Source: Enterococcus mundtii
Lineage (GTDB): Bacteria > Bacillota > Bacilli > Lactobacillales > Enterococcaceae
DNA length: 64,000 nt
Reading direction: 5' to 3'
NCBI RefSeq assembly: GCF_002813755.1
Contig: NZ_CP018061.1
Span: 2,966,001-3,030,000 of the forward strand
In this document: positions 19,514 through 31,219 of the stretch, piece by piece
Layout: every line of letters starts with the position of its first letter
How positions within the stretch are numbered: position 1 is the stretch's first letter
The notes under the pieces: model-generated
Database searches by the model: none
Seen by the model: only the letters and a program-made list of their open reading frames with translations
Told to the model about the DNA's origin: nothing
Translations under genes and position numbers: made by a program

Positions 19514-19545
19514 GTCTCAAAGGATGTGTGTCAACAGGGTGTCTC
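19490..19545 (-). terminator. Terminator of dps
   Basis: On the reverse strand ACACCCTG pairs with CAGGGTGT, with a second inner stem (ACACA/TGTGT-like), and a T-rich run (TTATTTTTTC) follows, about 20 bases after the dps stop. Confidence 0.8.
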
Positions 19546-19566
19546 TTATAGTTGTGATTCGCTTGT

Positions 19567-20034
19567 TTATGCGTCAATTCCTGGTGCTTTACCTAGATGT
19601 GCTTGTATCATCCAGATGCGTTTTTCTGTTGCTGCTTTAAAATCAATGAAGATATCTTGTGTTGGATCGTCGCCTTCTTCACCAGCAGCTTCAATTCCTT
19701 TTTGGAAAAGATCTGCTAAATAGCGGTAACCTGCGACTAATGTTTCTAAACGTTCTTCCATCGTGCGATCCCAACGACCAACTTCATCAGGGATTTTTGT
19801 GTTGTCTGCAAATTCACGTAACGTTGAATAAGGTGAACCATCTAATGTGATCAAACGTTCTGAGATTTCATCTAATTGTTCATTCAAGTCGTCCATGAAG
19901 CTGTCCATCATTGGATGCAATGTCAAGAATCCAGGACCTCTCATATACCAATGAGTTTGGTGGACGATCACCGACATTTGGCTTAAATCTGCTACTAATT
20001 GATTCAATACTTCTTTTGTTTGTTGAAATTTCAT
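19567..20034 (-). CDS. dps: Dps-family iron-storage and DNA-protection protein
   Basis: 155 residues, the length of Dps/Dpr miniferritins. The ferroxidase ligands are visible in the family spacing: His in VHQTHWYMRGPGF, Asp in MMDSFMDDLNEQLDE and the following Glu. The protein forms a 12-mer shell that oxidises Fe(II) with peroxide and so limits Fenton damage. The ATG follows GAGGAGG. The gene is monocistronic with its own terminator. PerR or Fur control is usual in the family, but I see no clear operator. Confidence 0.92.
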   Translation of the reverse strand: MKFQQTKEVLNQLVADLSQMSVIVHQTHWYMRGPGFLTLHPMMDSFMDDLNEQLDEISERLITLDGSPYSTLREFADNTKIPDEVGRWDRTMEERLETLVAGYRYLADLFQKGIEAAGEEGDDPTQDIFIDFKAATEKRIWMIQAHLGKAPGIDA

Positions 20035-20200
20035 GTAATTCTGCCTCCTCGCATTTGCCTATATTAAAATCATAGTAAACTTTGAGGGAAAAGTACACTA
20101 AAATCCTTTAGATGAGAACGATTTTCATCCCCAGAGTAATGCTTTTTTTAAATAGCAAAAAATCCGCCAACCAAATAGAAAATATAACTAATGTCATCAT

Positions 20201-21763
20201 TTACGATTCGCCTTCTTCATCTATCATCTCTATTGATAGATCCTCTCGTAGTTCCGCAAATAACTGAGAATAGCGGCTTAATTCTTGTTGTGTCGAAACA
20301 AACAAAGGATATATTTTGTTGTATATGCGGCTGGCTTTTTTCTGAACAGCCACTTGTTGTGCTAATTCAATATATGCGGAAGCTTCACCTAATGTTTCGA
20401 TTCTGCCTTGACTCTGCCAACCTAATATGACTGCCCCTAACGCTGAGGCTTCTTTAACTTTTGGAAAACGGATAGGTTGTCCCAATACATCTGCCATGAT
20501 CTGCCGAAATAACACTGATTGAGCAAAGCCACCAGTTGCACGTAACTCAATCACTTGATCGGGTGGACAGATACCTCGCAAAATTCGTTTGAGATTAAAA
20601 CAAACCCCTTCCAGGACCGCTCGCATCATGTCTTTTTCTGTATGCCATCGTTGCAGACCAATAAAACTTCCAAATGCCTCCGCATCCCACAAAGGTGCTC
20701 GTTCACCCAATAAATACGGTTGAAAAATCAGCCCATTGGCGCCAGGCGGGACAAAAGCGATTTCTGAAAGGACTGCTTGATACGGATCTTCTCCTTGTTC
20801 CTTAGCTCGTTGAACGACATCTTGCATCAATGTATGGACCGCCCAATCAAAGATCCCTGCGCCATTACTTGTTGCTCCTCCGATGACCCAGTGTGTTTGA
20901 TCCAAAACGTAACAAAAGGTTTCCATTGTTGGATGGAGCTTTGGGCGATTCGAAATAAATCGTAATGCGCCACTGGTACCGACAGTCAGCGCTGCCGTCG
21001 TCTCACCAAATGCACCTAAGCCTAAATTGGATAATGGCCCATCGGCTCCACCTAAAATAAATGGAATTTCTTGATCAAAATGAAATCTCGTACGAGCTTG
21101 TTCTGTTAATTTCGTGAACTGGGTAGTCGCAGGTGCTACTCTCGGTAATTGCTCTTCTTGTATCCCTAACTCTTCAAGAATAGGCTCTGACCATTGGAAA
21201 CGGTGGATATCGAAGTACCCTGTGCCAGAAGCAGTACTATAATCACTGACTAATTCAGCAAACAGCTCATAAAAAAGATAGTCTTTGATCCCTACAAAAT
21301 AAACCGCTTGCTCAAATAAATCAGGAAACTCGTTTTTCAACCAATTGATTTTGATCAATGGTGTCATTGGATGGATCGGCGTACCCGTCCGTTCATAGAT
21401 CACTCGACCTTTTTCAGTTGCTTTTAATTTTTCTGCTTCATTGACGGCACGAGTGTCTGCCCAAGTAAACATACGAGTTAAAGGTTTTTTATTTTTATCT
21501 AATAAAATCAAGCTGTGCATGGCTGTTGAAAATGAAATGAATTGGATTGTCTGTGCTGGCAATTGTTGGATCACTTCATTGATGACCGTATACACTGCAT
21601 GGACGATCAATTCCTGATCTTGTTCAGCCATCCCTTGGATTTCTTGGATCAGCGGGTAATGAAAGTAGGCTGTAGCTACTTCTTCTGCTTGTTCATTGAA
21701 TGCAACTGCTTTCGTTTGCGTAGTACCGATATCGACCCCGACTGCAATCATTATTTTTTCCAC
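20201..21763 (-). CDS. gntK: Gluconokinase (FGGY family)
   Basis: 520 residues, full-length FGGY carbohydrate kinase. The N-terminal phosphate loop is VGVDIGTTQTKAV and the C-terminal nucleotide-site motif is RATGGFAQSVLFRQ. AMHSLILLD and TWADTRAV are the pattern I associate with gluconate kinases of the pentose phosphate entry route; a related xylulose or other sugar kinase cannot be ruled out. The frame starts at GTG (21763) with AAGGAG seven bases before; an ATG at 21751 is the alternative. No gluconate permease or regulator is adjacent. Confidence 0.82.
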   Translation of the reverse strand: MEKIMIAVGVDIGTTQTKAVAFNEQAEEVATAYFHYPLIQEIQGMAEQDQELIVHAVYTVINEVIQQLPAQTIQFISFSTAMHSLILLDKNKKPLTRMFTWADTRAVNEAEKLKATEKGRVIYERTGTPIHPMTPLIKINWLKNEFPDLFEQAVYFVGIKDYLFYELFAELVSDYSTASGTGYFDIHRFQWSEPILEELGIQEEQLPRVAPATTQFTKLTEQARTRFHFDQEIPFILGGADGPLSNLGLGAFGETTAALTVGTSGALRFISNRPKLHPTMETFCYVLDQTHWVIGGATSNGAGIFDWAVHTLMQDVVQRAKEQGEDPYQAVLSEIAFVPPGANGLIFQPYLLGERAPLWDAEAFGSFIGLQRWHTEKDMMRAVLEGVCFNLKRILRGICPPDQVIELRATGGFAQSVLFRQIMADVLGQPIRFPKVKEASALGAVILGWQSQGRIETLGEASAYIELAQQVAVQKKASRIYNKIYPLFVSTQQELSRYSQLFAELREDLSIEMIDEEGES

Positions 21764-21810
21764 CTCTCTTCTCCTTTTTTGCGTATCTTAATCAAAAGGA
21801 GGTTGGTCTG

Positions 21811-22485
21811 ATGTTTCTTTATTTTATCATTGGTTGTTGCTTTGGTTCTTTTTTGTGCTTGGTCGCACAACGCGTTCCTCAAGACCTTTCTATTATTTCC
21901 CCTCGTTCACATTGTGTCAACTGTCACCAAACATTGCGTTGGTATGAGTTGATTCCATTACTTTCGATCCTCATGCAACGATTTCGTTGCCGCTCTTGTC
22001 AGACCAAACTTTCACCCATGTATCCACTGGCCGAGTTGATCAGCGGTACGCTATTTATGTATGCAGGATGCTATTCGCCAGATACAGTTCATTTGATTTG
22101 GCTATTCACTGCTTTTTTATTTTCGTTGATGGATATTTTTTACCTTGCGATCGACACTCGCATTCTTTACTTCTCATGGACTTTCTTATGGGCCTACTGG
22201 GTGCTGACTGAGCAGTTTCACTTAGAAACCAGCTTTGCGTTCGGCTTGATCAGTTACGGTTTGCTGCGTTATGGGCAAGCTTATTTAGGGGCAGGTGATA
22301 CGTTACTCTTACTTAGTTGGAGTGGTGGGTTAGCCTCCACACATTTTCTCATGCTTATGTTTATCGCCAGTTGTCTTGGTTTAAGTTATTTTTGTGTCAC
22401 TGCTTTACTCCATAAGAAAAGAAAGCATCTCCCTTTTGTTCCTTTTCTGAGTATTGCCTTATGGTTGGTCCTCTATTTCCGCTAG
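21811..22485 (+). CDS. comC: Prepilin peptidase (A24, ComC/PilD type)
   Basis: 224 residues with about seven membrane helices. It shows the cytoplasmic zinc-type cysteine pairs HCVNCH and RCRSCQ. The two catalytic aspartates lie in FSLMDIFYLAID and GAGDTLL. The enzyme cleaves and methylates prepilins of competence pseudopili. It is divergent from gntK with a short shared upstream region; an AAAGGAGG site precedes the ATG. No pilin genes are nearby, as is usual for comC. Confidence 0.88.
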   Translation: MFLYFIIGCCFGSFLCLVAQRVPQDLSIISPRSHCVNCHQTLRWYELIPLLSILMQRFRCRSCQTKLSPMYPLAELISGTLFMYAGCYSPDTVHLIWLFTAFLFSLMDIFYLAIDTRILYFSWTFLWAYWVLTEQFHLETSFAFGLISYGLLRYGQAYLGAGDTLLLLSWSGGLASTHFLMLMFIASCLGLSYFCVTALLHKKRKHLPFVPFLSIALWLVLYFR

Positions 22486-22576
22486 TACACAAAAAAGAAG
22501 AAGCATCTAGAACAAAATGTCCGACCTTCCTCTTTTCTTATTACTTAAAATTCATATTTTCTAGTAACTTATACTG

Positions 22577-23101
22577 CTAGTCTTTCCAGTTTTTTCTAAG
22601 GAATCCCGCCCGACCAGAGCCTTCACGATACAACTGATAATGGATCTTGTTTTTCTTGTAGTAATCTTGATGATACTCCTCTGCGGGATAAAAGGTCGTA
22701 CGAGGTTCGATCTTTGTGACGATCGGTTGATCGAAACGGCCACTTGCTTGTAACTGTTGTTTTGAGTTTTCTGCGGCTTCACGTTCTGCTTCATCACTAT
22801 AATAAATGACCGGACGATAAGAGTCCCCACGATCAGCAAACTGCCCTAAAGCATCTGTCGGATCGGTCTGTTGCCAATAAATCTCGACCAATTGTGCATA
22901 GGTGATGATTTCAGGATCATATTCGATTTCTACCGCTTCAGTATGACCAGTTGTTCCAGTCGTCACTTGTTCGTAGGTTGGATTTGGTACATGTCCTCCA
23001 GTATAACCGGAAGTAACGGAGAGGATACCTGGTTGTGTTTCAAAAGGTTTGACCATACACCAAAAACAGCCACCTGCAAATACAGCTTTTTTCACTGCCA
23101 T
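22577..23101 (-). CDS. msrA: Peptide methionine-S-sulfoxide reductase A
   Basis: 174 residues. The catalytic motif is [11 protein letters not shown] near the N-terminus, where GCFWG or GCFWC is normal for Msr[17 protein letters not shown] and the YHQDYY segment toward the C-terminus ([12 protein letters not shown]) are also family hallmarks. It repairs oxidised methionine in proteins using thioredoxin. It stands alone downstream of rpoC, with its own start 287 bases from the rpoC end. Confidence 0.95.
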   Translation of the reverse strand: MAVKKAVFAGGCFWCMVKPFETQPGILSVTSGYTGGHVPNPTYEQVTTGTTGHTEAVEIEYDPEIITYAQLVEIYWQQTDPTDALGQFADRGDSYRPVIYYSDEAEREAAENSKQQLQASGRFDQPIVTKIEPRTTFYPAEEYHQDYYKKNKIHYQLYREGSGRAGFLRKNWKD

Positions 23102-23226
23102 TTCTTATCAGCTCCTTTGGTTTTATCATACTCGTTTTCATTGAAATAAATAGTAATATGCTTGTTTTACCCCCTACCGGTATTTTTAGCCTATTTTTAT
23201 TGTTTTTCTTTTATTATTTGAAAACT

Positions 23227-23331
23227 TGTGGATAAATTTTGGTACACATAATAATTATCCCCTGTGGATATCTATTGCCATTTCTTTTATCCACAGTTAC
23301 CTTTTACTTTCTTGATTCTAGTTTATCCACA
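23227..23331. promoter_or_regulatory. Cluster of DnaA-box motifs
   Basis: Three perfect copies of TTATCCACA (one on the reverse strand at 23227-23235; forward at 23287-23295 and 23323-23331) and one copy with a single mismatch (TGTGGATAT, 23263-23271) lie within 105 bases. The cluster lies between the rpoC terminator and msrA. Confidence 0.6.
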
Positions 23332-23332
23332 A

Positions 23333-23373
23333 AAAAAAAGGTCAAGTCCCTCAAACAGGAACTTGACCTTCTT
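23333..23373 (-). terminator. Terminator of rpoBC
   Basis: On the reverse strand AAGGTCAAGTTCC pairs with GGGACTTGACCTT around TGTTTGA and is followed by T9, directly behind the rpoC stop. Confidence 0.92.
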
Positions 23374-23389
23374 TATGTGAACTCATGGT

Positions 23390-26300
23390 TTATCGCGTTT
23401 GCTCGTTCATCGCATCTTCAGCAGCCATTTGTGCTTCGATGTCAGAAATGCTATACACGTTTTCACTTGCAACGCCAACTTCTTTTGGTTCCATGTTGCG
23501 GTAACGTGGCATACCAGTACCAGCTGGAATGATCTTACCGATGATAACATTTTCTTTCAAACCAAGAAGTGGATCTTTTTTGCCTCGAATCGCAGCATCA
23601 GTCAAGACACGAGTTGTTTCTTGGAAGGATGCAGCTGATAAGAAGCTGTTTGTTTCTAATGATGCTTTTGTGATACCTAGCAAGACTGGACGAGATGTCG
23701 CAGGAACGCCACCAGCAACTAACGTATTGTAGTTTTGGTCTTTGAAGTCTGCGATATCTAACAGTGTACCTGGCAAGATTTCTGTATCGCCTGGGTCCAT
23801 GACGCGCACTTTACGAAGCATTTGGCGAACCATTACTTCGATATGTTTGTCGCCGATTTCTACCCCTTGCATACGGTAAACGCGTTGTACTTCACGTAAT
23901 AGATAGTTTTCAACAGATAGAACGTCACGTACTTGCAACAATTGTTTTGGATCGATTGATCCTTCTGTCAATGGTGCACCACGATGGATCATATCGCCTT
24001 CAGCGACTTTCATACGTGCAGTGTAAGGCACTGTATACGTACGTGTATCTGTTTTCCCTTTGATTGTTACTTCTTTGGTACGTGTAGCAGGATCTTCAGA
24101 GATATCGATGACATCCCCTGTTACTTCAGTGATCACTGCTTGCCCTTTCGGATTACGTGCTTCAAAGATTTCTTGGACACGAGGAAGACCTTGAGTGATA
24201 TCATCTCCGGCAACCCCACCCGTATGGAACGTACGCATTGTTAACTGAGTACCTGGTTCACCGATTGATTGAGCGGCGATCGTACCAACTGCTTCTCCGA
24301 CTTCAACGTCAGAACCAGTTGCCAAGTTACGTCCGTAACAATGTTTGCAGACACCATGTTTTGTGTTACATGTGAAGACAGAACGGATCGTTACAGTTTC
24401 AACACCTGCATCAACGATTTGTTTTGCGACATCTTCAGAGATCAATTGATTTCCGGCGATGATCATTTCGTTGGTTTCAGGATGACGAACTTCTTTACGA
24501 GTGTAACGTCCAATCAAACGATCTTCAAGAGATTCGATGATTTCATTTCCTTCACGGATTGCTTGGATCTCAAGACCGCGGTCAGTGCCACAATCTTCTT
24601 CACGAATGATGACATCTTGGGCAACGTCAACTAAACGACGTGTCAAGTAACCAGAATCGGCTGTCTTCAAGGCTGTATCGGTCATTCCTTTACGAGCCCC
24701 GTGAGTTGAGATAAACATTTCCAAGACAGAAAGTCCTTCGCGGAAGTTCGAAATGATCGGCAATTCCATGATACGTCCATTCGGTGCGGCCATCAATCCA
24801 CGCATACCAGCAAGCTGAGTAAAGTTGGAGATGTTACCACGGGCACCAGAATCTGACATCATGAAGATTGGGTTTTTCGCTTCCAAACCTTCCATCAGTT
24901 TTTGTTGGATGCTGTCTTTCGCAGAGTTCCAAACAGCGATTACTCGTTCATAACGCTCGTCGTCAGTGATCAAACCACGACGGAATTGCTTCGTGATCGA
25001 CTCTACTTGTTTATGTGCTTCGTCAATGATCACTTGTTTTTCATTCAAGACACTGATGTCGGCAATCCCTACAGTGATACCTGCATGTGTTGAATGTTTG
25101 TATCCTAAGTCTTTCATACGGTCAAGCATCTTAGATGTTTCAGTTACTTTGAAACGTTTGAAGACTTCGGCGATGATGTTTCCTAAGTTTTTCTTCTTGA
25201 ATGGTAAAACTAGTTCTTGTTCTTTGATGTGAGCAGGAATATCTGTTCCAGCTTCAACAAAGTATTTGTCCGGTGTTTGGACAGTCAAGTTGAAGTCAGT
25301 TGGTTCATTCAAGTAAGGGAATTCTGGTGGCATGATCTCATTGAAGATGATCTTACCAACAGTCGTGATCATCGTGCGTTCTTTCTGCCATTCTGTAAAT
25401 GGTTTGTCCCCTAATGTCGTTGGGTTCACACCAATACGTGAATGTAAATGAACGTAGCCATTACGCCATGCGATGACTGCTTCGTTTTGGTCTCTAAAGA
25501 CCATTCCTTCGCCTTCACGACCTTCTTCTTCCATTGTTAGGTAGTAGTTTCCTAAAACCATATCCTGAGAAGGTGTAACAACTGGTTTACCATCTTTTGG
25601 ATTCAAGATGTTTTGAGCAGCTAACATCAGCATACGTGCTTCTGCTTGTGCTTCTTCGTTCAACGGTACGTGAACGGCCATTTGGTCTCCATCGAAATCG
25701 GCATTGTATGCTTCACATACCAATGGATGCAAACGGATCGCACGACCTTGGACAAGAACTGGTTCAAATGCTTGGATACCTAATCTGTGAAGCGTAGGTG
25801 CCCGGTTCAATAGAACTGGATGTTCTTTGATGACGTCTTCTAAGACATCCCAAACTTCATCTTCTTGACGTTCGATTTTGCGTTTCGCATTTTTGATGTT
25901 TGAAGCAAGTTCACGTTGAACTAATTCGCGCATCACGAATGGTTTGAACAATTCGATCGCCATTTCTTTTGGTAATCCACATTGGTACATTTTCAAGAAA
26001 GGACCTACGACGATAACTGAACGACCAGAGTAGTCGACACGTTTACCAAGTAAGTTTTGACGGAAACGACCTTGTTTCCCTTTCAACATATGAGAAAGAG
26101 ATTTCAATGGGCGGTTACCTGGTCCTGTAACAGGACGGCCACGACGACCGTTATCGATCAACGCATCTACCGCTTCTTGTAACATCCGTTTTTCATTTTG
26201 AACGATGATTCCTGGTGCATTCAAGTCTAACAAACGTTTCAAACGATTGTTACGGTTGATCACACGACGATATAGATCGTTCAAGTCACTTGTTGCAAAA

Positions 26301-27043
26301 CGTCCACCTTCTAATTGGACCATTGGTCGTAGATCTGGTGGGATGACAGGGATAACGTCCATGACCATCCAGCTTGGTTCATTGCCAGAAGCACGGAATG
26401 CTTCTAAAATGTCCAAACGACGGATCGCGCGTGTACGTTTTTGTCCTTGTGCAGATTTCAACTCTTCTTTCAATTCAGCCGCTTCGCCATCCAAATCAAC
26501 GTTATCAAGTAATTGTTTGATTGCTTCCGCGCCCATTGCTGCTTGGAATTCTTGACCATATTGTTCACGTTTTTCGCGGTATTCGCGTTCAGTCAACAAT
26601 TGTTTTTTCTCTAAGCTTGTGTTTCCTGGTTCAATGACAACATATGAGGCAAAGTAAATGATTTCTTCTAATGCGCGTGGGCTCATGTCTAATACAAGAC
26701 CCATACGAGAAGGAATACCTTTGAAATACCAGATATGTGAAACAGGTGCTGCTAATTCGATATGACCCATACGTTCACGACGAACTTTTGAACGAGTCAC
26801 TTCCACACCGCAGCGATCACAAACGATTCCTTTATAACGGATACGTTTATATTTTCCGCAGGCACATTCCCAGTCTTTTGTAGGACCAAAAATCCGCTCA
26901 CAGAACAACCCTTCGCGCTCAGGTTTTAAGGTACGATAGTTAATCGTCTCAGGTTTTTTTACTTCACCGTAAGACCAGCTTCTGATTTTTTCGGGAGAAG
27001 CCAAACCTATTTGCATACTTTCGAATTTATTTACATCGATCAA
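23390..27043 (-). CDS. rpoC: RNA polymerase beta' subunit
   Basis: 1217 residues, full length. The active-site magnesium motif [12 protein letters not shown] is intact. The N-terminal zinc finger is seen in [20 protein letters not shown] and the second zinc site in [13 protein letters not shown]. The start codon is TTG, with GGAGGG nine bases upstream; this is the usual N-terminus [13 protein letters not shown]. It is co-transcribed with rpoB, 80 bases downstream, and is followed by a strong terminator. Confidence 0.98.
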   Translation of the reverse strand: MIDVNKFESMQIGLASPEKIRSWSYGEVKKPETINYRTLKPEREGLFCERIFGPTKDWECACGKYKRIRYKGIVCDRCGVEVTRSKVRRERMGHIELAAPVSHIWYFKGIPSRMGLVLDMSPRALEEIIYFASYVVIEPGNTSLEKKQLLTEREYREKREQYGQEFQAAMGAEAIKQLLDNVDLDGEAAELKEELKSAQGQKRTRAIRRLDILEAFRASGNEPSWMVMDVIPVIPPDLRPMVQLEGGRFATSDLNDLYRRVINRNNRLKRLLDLNAPGIIVQNEKRMLQEAVDALIDNGRRGRPVTGPGNRPLKSLSHMLKGKQGRFRQNLLGKRVDYSGRSVIVVGPFLKMYQCGLPKEMAIELFKPFVMRELVQRELASNIKNAKRKIERQEDEVWDVLEDVIKEHPVLLNRAPTLHRLGIQAFEPVLVQGRAIRLHPLVCEAYNADFDGDQMAVHVPLNEEAQAEARMLMLAAQNILNPKDGKPVVTPSQDMVLGNYYLTMEEEGREGEGMVFRDQNEAVIAWRNGYVHLHSRIGVNPTTLGDKPFTEWQKERTMITTVGKIIFNEIMPPEFPYLNEPTDFNLTVQTPDKYFVEAGTDIPAHIKEQELVLPFKKKNLGNIIAEVFKRFKVTETSKMLDRMKDLGYKHSTHAGITVGIADISVLNEKQVIIDEAHKQVESITKQFRRGLITDDERYERVIAVWNSAKDSIQQKLMEGLEAKNPIFMMSDSGARGNISNFTQLAGMRGLMAAPNGRIMELPIISNFREGLSVLEMFISTHGARKGMTDTALKTADSGYLTRRLVDVAQDVIIREEDCGTDRGLEIQAIREGNEIIESLEDRLIGRYTRKEVRHPETNEMIIAGNQLISEDVAKQIVDAGVETVTIRSVFTCNTKHGVCKHCYGRNLATGSDVEVGEAVGTIAAQSIGEPGTQLTMRTFHTGGVAGDDITQGLPRVQEIFEARNPKGQAVITEVTGDVIDISEDPATRTKEVTIKGKTDTRTYTVPYTARMKVAEGDMIHRGAPLTEGSIDPKQLLQVRDVLSVENYLLREVQRVYRMQGVEIGDKHIEVMVRQMLRKVRVMDPGDTEILPGTLLDIADFKDQNYNTLVAGGVPATSRPVLLGITKASLETNSFLSAASFQETTRVLTDAAIRGKKDPLLGLKENVIIGKIIPAGTGMPRYRNMEPKEVGVASENVYSISDIEAQMAAEDAMNEQTR

Positions 27044-27123
27044 AAGGGGTTCCCTCCATTTCGTTTAATGGCAAAACCGTAAGGCGGCTGATCTTCGACC
27101 GCCTCACAGTATCTCAGACCGGA

Positions 27124-30100
27124 TTAGTCTAAATTATCTTCTGCGGTTTCAAAGTTTTGGATGATATCTTGTCTTTCATCTTCGACTTGTTCAGCAGCTT
27201 GTTTTTCTAGTTCTTTTGCTGTTTGTTGTTCAGCGAATTTTGTCAAAGCATCCACTGTGATCAAATCATCGTCTTCGTCATCCATGTCGCGAAGTTCGAT
27301 CTCGCTGTCTTGGATGTCTAGGACACGCATGTCTAATCCTAGTGATTGTAATTCTTTGACTAATACGCGGAAGGATTCAGGTACACCTGGTTTTGGAATT
27401 GGTTCACCTTTGACGATTGCTTCGTATGTTTTCACACGTCCGACTACGTCATCTGATTTGTATGTCAAGATTTCTTGTAAGGTATAAGCCGCACCGTATG
27501 CTTCCAGTGCCCAAACTTCCATTTCCCCAAAACGTTGTCCACCAAATTGCGCTTTACCACCTAATGGTTGTTGCGTAACTAGTGAGTAAGGTCCAATTGA
27601 ACGTGCATGTAACTTGTCGTCAACCATGTGAGCAAGTTTGATCATGTACATCACACCGACAGACACACGTCCGTCAAATGGTTCACCTGTACGTCCGTCA
27701 TAAAGAACAGTTTTCGCATCGCTAGCCATACCAGCTTCACGAACTGTTTCCCATACGTCTTCATCACTTGCACCATCAAATACTGGTGTTGCAACGTGGA
27801 TGCCTAATTGACGTGCAGCCATCCCTAAATGCAATTCCAATACTTGTCCGATGTTCATACGTGATGGTACCCCTAGTGGGTTCAACATGATGTCGATCGG
27901 TGTTCCATCAGGTAAGAATGGCATATCTTCTTCCGGCATAATACGGGAAACAACCCCTTTATTACCGTGACGTCCGGCCATTTTATCCCCTTCATGGATT
28001 TTACGTTTTTGAACGATATACACACGAACTAACATGTTGACACCTGGTGATAATTCATCGCCAGCTTCACGAGTAAAGATCTTCACATCGTGAACGATCC
28101 CGCCTCCACCATGCGGTACACGTAGAGAAGTATCACGTACTTCACGTGCTTTTTCACCGAAGATCGCATGCAATAATCTTTCTTCTGCTGAAAGTTCAGT
28201 TACCCCTTTTGGTGTTACTTTACCGACTAATAAGTCACCGTCTTGGACTTCTGCCCCAATACGAATGATCCCCATTTCGTCTAAGTCTTTCAATGCGTCT
28301 TCACCGACGTTCGGGATTTCGCGAGTGATTTCTTCAGGTCCTAATTTTGTATCACGAGCTTCTGATTCATATTCTTCAATATGGATCGATGTGTACACAT
28401 CGTCTTTGACAAGACGACGACTCATGATGATCGCATCTTCGTAGTTGTATCCTTCCCAAGTCATGAAACCGACTAAGACGTTTTGTCCTAGAGCCATTTC
28501 ACCTTGTTCCATTGATGGGCCGTCTGCCAAGGTATCCCCTTTTTCGACTTTCTCACCTAAATGAACGATTGGGCGTTGGTTGTAACTTGTTCCAGAGTTT
28601 GAACGACGGAATTTTGTCACTGAGTATTTGTCTAATGCGCCATTGTCGCGACGTACGCGGATCTCAGAAGCATCAACAAATTCAACTACACCATCGTGTT
28701 TACATAGTAACGCAGCTCCTGAGTCATGAGCTGATTTATATTCCATACCAGTACCAACCCAAGGTGCTTGTGGATTGATCAATGGCACTGCTTGACGCTG
28801 CATGTTGGCACCCATCAAGGCACGGTTGGAGTCATCGTTTTCCAAGAAAGGAATACATGCTGTCGCTACCGCAACTACTTGTTTCGGTGAAACGTCCATA
28901 TAATCGACTTTATCGATCGATACTTCTAAGTTTTCACTTTGGGCACGAGCCATGACGATTTCTTCAGCAAATGTACCGTCATCATTCAACTTACTGTTTG
29001 CTTGGGCAACGATATAATGGTCCTCGATGTCAGCTGTTAAATAATCGATTTGCTCTGTCACACGTCCTGTTTCACGATCAACACGACGATAAGGCGTTTC
29101 GATAAAACCAAATTTGTTTACTTTCGCGTAACTAGATAAACTATTGATCAACCCGATATTTGGTCCCTCAGGCGTTTCGATCGGACACATACGGCCATAG
29201 TGGGAGTAGTGAACGTCACGTACTTCATAGCCGGCACGGTCACGAGTCAAACCACCAGGTCCTAAGGCAGAAAGACGACGTTTGTGTGTCAATTCGCCCA
29301 ATGGATTGGTTTGGTCCATGAACTGAGACAATTGTGAAGAACCAAAGAATTCTTTGATACTTGCAACAACTGGACGGATATTGATCAATTGTTGTGGTGT
29401 CAATGTTTCTGTATCTTGGATCGACATTCTTTCACGTACGACACGTTCCATACGTGCTAATCCGATACGGAATTGATTTTGTAAAAGTTCTCCGACAGAA
29501 CGGATACGACGATTTCCTAAGTGGTCGATATCGTCCACGTTGCCGATGCCTTCCATCAAGTTCAAGAAATAGCTCATTGAAGCAACGATATCCGCTGGAC
29601 GAACAGTTTTCACTGTTGTGTCTGGATAGCCGTTACCGATCACGTTGACTTCACGTTCTGGGTCTTTTGGTGAAAAGACTTTGATCACTTGGACAGTCAT
29701 TGGATCAGTGACTACGCCATCTTCTGTTGGGTAGTAAGTCACAGAGTTCAAACCATTGTCGATGAACGGTGCTAATGTTTCCATCACTTGATGGGTCAAA
29801 GCTGTTCCTTTTTCAACAATGATCTCGCCTGTTTCAGGATCAACCAATGTTTCAGCTAACGTTAAGTTCAATAGACGTGTTTTCAAGTCTAGTTTTTTGT
29901 TTACTTTGTAACGACCAACATTTGCTAAGTCGTAACGTTTTGGATCAAAGAAGCGGGCATTCAGCAAGTTACGTGAACTATCTGCTGTTTTTGGTTCGCC
30001 TGGGCGAAGACGCTCGTAGATATCTTTTAATCCTTCTTCTGTTCTAGAATCACTTGCATTTTTGTGTAAATCTTTTTCGATCGTGTTACGTAATGTTTCA

Positions 30101-30741
30101 CTATCCCCAAAGATTTCAAAAATCGTGTCATCTGAACCGAAACCTAATGCACGAACTAACACAGTCAATGGAATCTTACGTGTGCGGTCGATACGTACAT
30201 AAGAGATGTCTTTTGCATCAGTTTCCATTTCTAACCATGCGCCACGGTTAGGGATCACAGTTGAACCGAATCCTTCTTTACCGTTTTTGTCTACTTTCCC
30301 ATGGAAGTAAACACCTGGTGAACGGACTAATTGGGAAACGATAACACGTTCCGCACCGTTGATGATGAATGTACCTTGCTCTGTCATCAATGGGAAATCA
30401 CCGAAGAATACTTCTTGCGCTTTGATTTCACCTGTCTCACGGTTTGTTAAACGTAAAGTCACATGTAATGGTGCAGAGTAATTTGCGTCATGTGCGCGTG
30501 CTTCTGCTACTGTGTACTTTGGTTCTTTCAATTCATAATCTACAAATTCCAAAGAAAGATTGCCATTGAAGTCATCGATTGGCAAAATATCTTCAAACAT
30601 TTCTCTTAGTCCTTCATCCAAGAACCATTGGTACGAGTCTGTTTGAATTTCGATCAAATTTGGTAATTCCAACACTTCACTGATTCGTGCGAAACTTCTA
30701 CGTTCGCGATGTTTTCCGTATTTTACTACGTGTCCAGCCAA
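27124..30741 (-). CDS. rpoB: RNA polymerase beta subunit
   Basis: About 1205 residues. The rifampicin region is wild-type-like ([20 protein letters not shown], with the following [10 protein letters not shown]). [15 protein letters not shown] and the C-terminal clamp regions are present. A TTG at 30741 with AGAGGGG nine bases upstream is preferred; the frame also offers GTG at 30750, which overlaps that ribosome site. The acidic C-terminal tail (about 60 residues after [11 protein letters not shown]) is typical of Firmicutes and variable between species. Confidence 0.97.
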   Translation of the reverse strand: MAGHVVKYGKHRERRSFARISEVLELPNLIEIQTDSYQWFLDEGLREMFEDILPIDDFNGNLSLEFVDYELKEPKYTVAEARAHDANYSAPLHVTLRLTNRETGEIKAQEVFFGDFPLMTEQGTFIINGAERVIVSQLVRSPGVYFHGKVDKNGKEGFGSTVIPNRGAWLEMETDAKDISYVRIDRTRKIPLTVLVRALGFGSDDTIFEIFGDSETLRNTIEKDLHKNASDSRTEEGLKDIYERLRPGEPKTADSSRNLLNARFFDPKRYDLANVGRYKVNKKLDLKTRLLNLTLAETLVDPETGEIIVEKGTALTHQVMETLAPFIDNGLNSVTYYPTEDGVVTDPMTVQVIKVFSPKDPEREVNVIGNGYPDTTVKTVRPADIVASMSYFLNLMEGIGNVDDIDHLGNRRIRSVGELLQNQFRIGLARMERVVRERMSIQDTETLTPQQLINIRPVVASIKEFFGSSQLSQFMDQTNPLGELTHKRRLSALGPGGLTRDRAGYEVRDVHYSHYGRMCPIETPEGPNIGLINSLSSYAKVNKFGFIETPYRRVDRETGRVTEQIDYLTADIEDHYIVAQANSKLNDDGTFAEEIVMARAQSENLEVSIDKVDYMDVSPKQVVAVATACIPFLENDDSNRALMGANMQRQAVPLINPQAPWVGTGMEYKSAHDSGAALLCKHDGVVEFVDASEIRVRRDNGALDKYSVTKFRRSNSGTSYNQRPIVHLGEKVEKGDTLADGPSMEQGEMALGQNVLVGFMTWEGYNYEDAIIMSRRLVKDDVYTSIHIEEYESEARDTKLGPEEITREIPNVGEDALKDLDEMGIIRIGAEVQDGDLLVGKVTPKGVTELSAEERLLHAIFGEKAREVRDTSLRVPHGGGGIVHDVKIFTREAGDELSPGVNMLVRVYIVQKRKIHEGDKMAGRHGNKGVVSRIMPEEDMPFLPDGTPIDIMLNPLGVPSRMNIGQVLELHLGMAARQLGIHVATPVFDGASDEDVWETVREAGMASDAKTVLYDGRTGEPFDGRVSVGVMYMIKLAHMVDDKLHARSIGPYSLVTQQPLGGKAQFGGQRFGEMEVWALEAYGAAYTLQEILTYKSDDVVGRVKTYEAIVKGEPIPKPGVPESFRVLVKELQSLGLDMRVLDIQDSEIELRDMDDEDDDLITVDALTKFAEQQTAKELEKQAAEQVEDERQDIIQNFETAEDNLD

Positions 30742-31219
30742 GCTCTTCACCCCTCTAAAATGTCATTCAAAAAGACTACCCGATCAATTGTTACAATAAT
30801 ATTAAAAATATTATATTTAGGTAACAACAGACATTTTTTGCGGCTTTTAGGCAAAAAAAAACCAAAAATAGAACGTTCTCTTGAGTACTTGCCTACGTGA
30901 GCTTCTACTTTTGTTTCCTTATATTAAAGCCGAAACGGACAATATTTCGTTTCTGCCTTCGCTTCATCAGATAGTTTTTGCAACTTCATATAATACACTG
31001 TTTAAACGTAAAAGTCAACACTTCCTGGCGTTTCCTGTAAATTTTCGTAATTGTTTCTTAATCTTTCTTTTTTGTTCCAATTTTGTCCATTCCTAATTGA
31101 GTGACTCTCCCTCACAAAGTCTTTCCGTCTTTATAGCGACTCAAACAAAAAGTATGACGCGCTGTCCTCATTCGATCGTAAATCTGCTAATATATAAATA
31201 GTAGAAAGGAGCTTGATCG
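30742..31219. other. Divergent promoter region of rpoB and birA
   Basis: About 480 bases without a gene. It holds the strong rpoB promoter (30990-31018), giving rpoB a leader of about 240 bases. A poly-A/T stretch lies near 30853. The birA promoter should lie in the last 80 bases; I see no consensus pair there. Confidence 0.5.
30990..31018 (-). promoter_or_regulatory. rpoB promoter
   Basis: Reverse strand TTGACT, 17-base spacer, TATTAT: near-consensus, about 245 bases upstream of rpoB. Confidence 0.75.

Noticed and set aside
23227..23331. Replication origin
   Set aside because: DnaA boxes alone do not make an origin. No dnaA, dnaN, gyrB or AT-rich unwinding element accompanies them, and the neighbours are rpoC and msrA.
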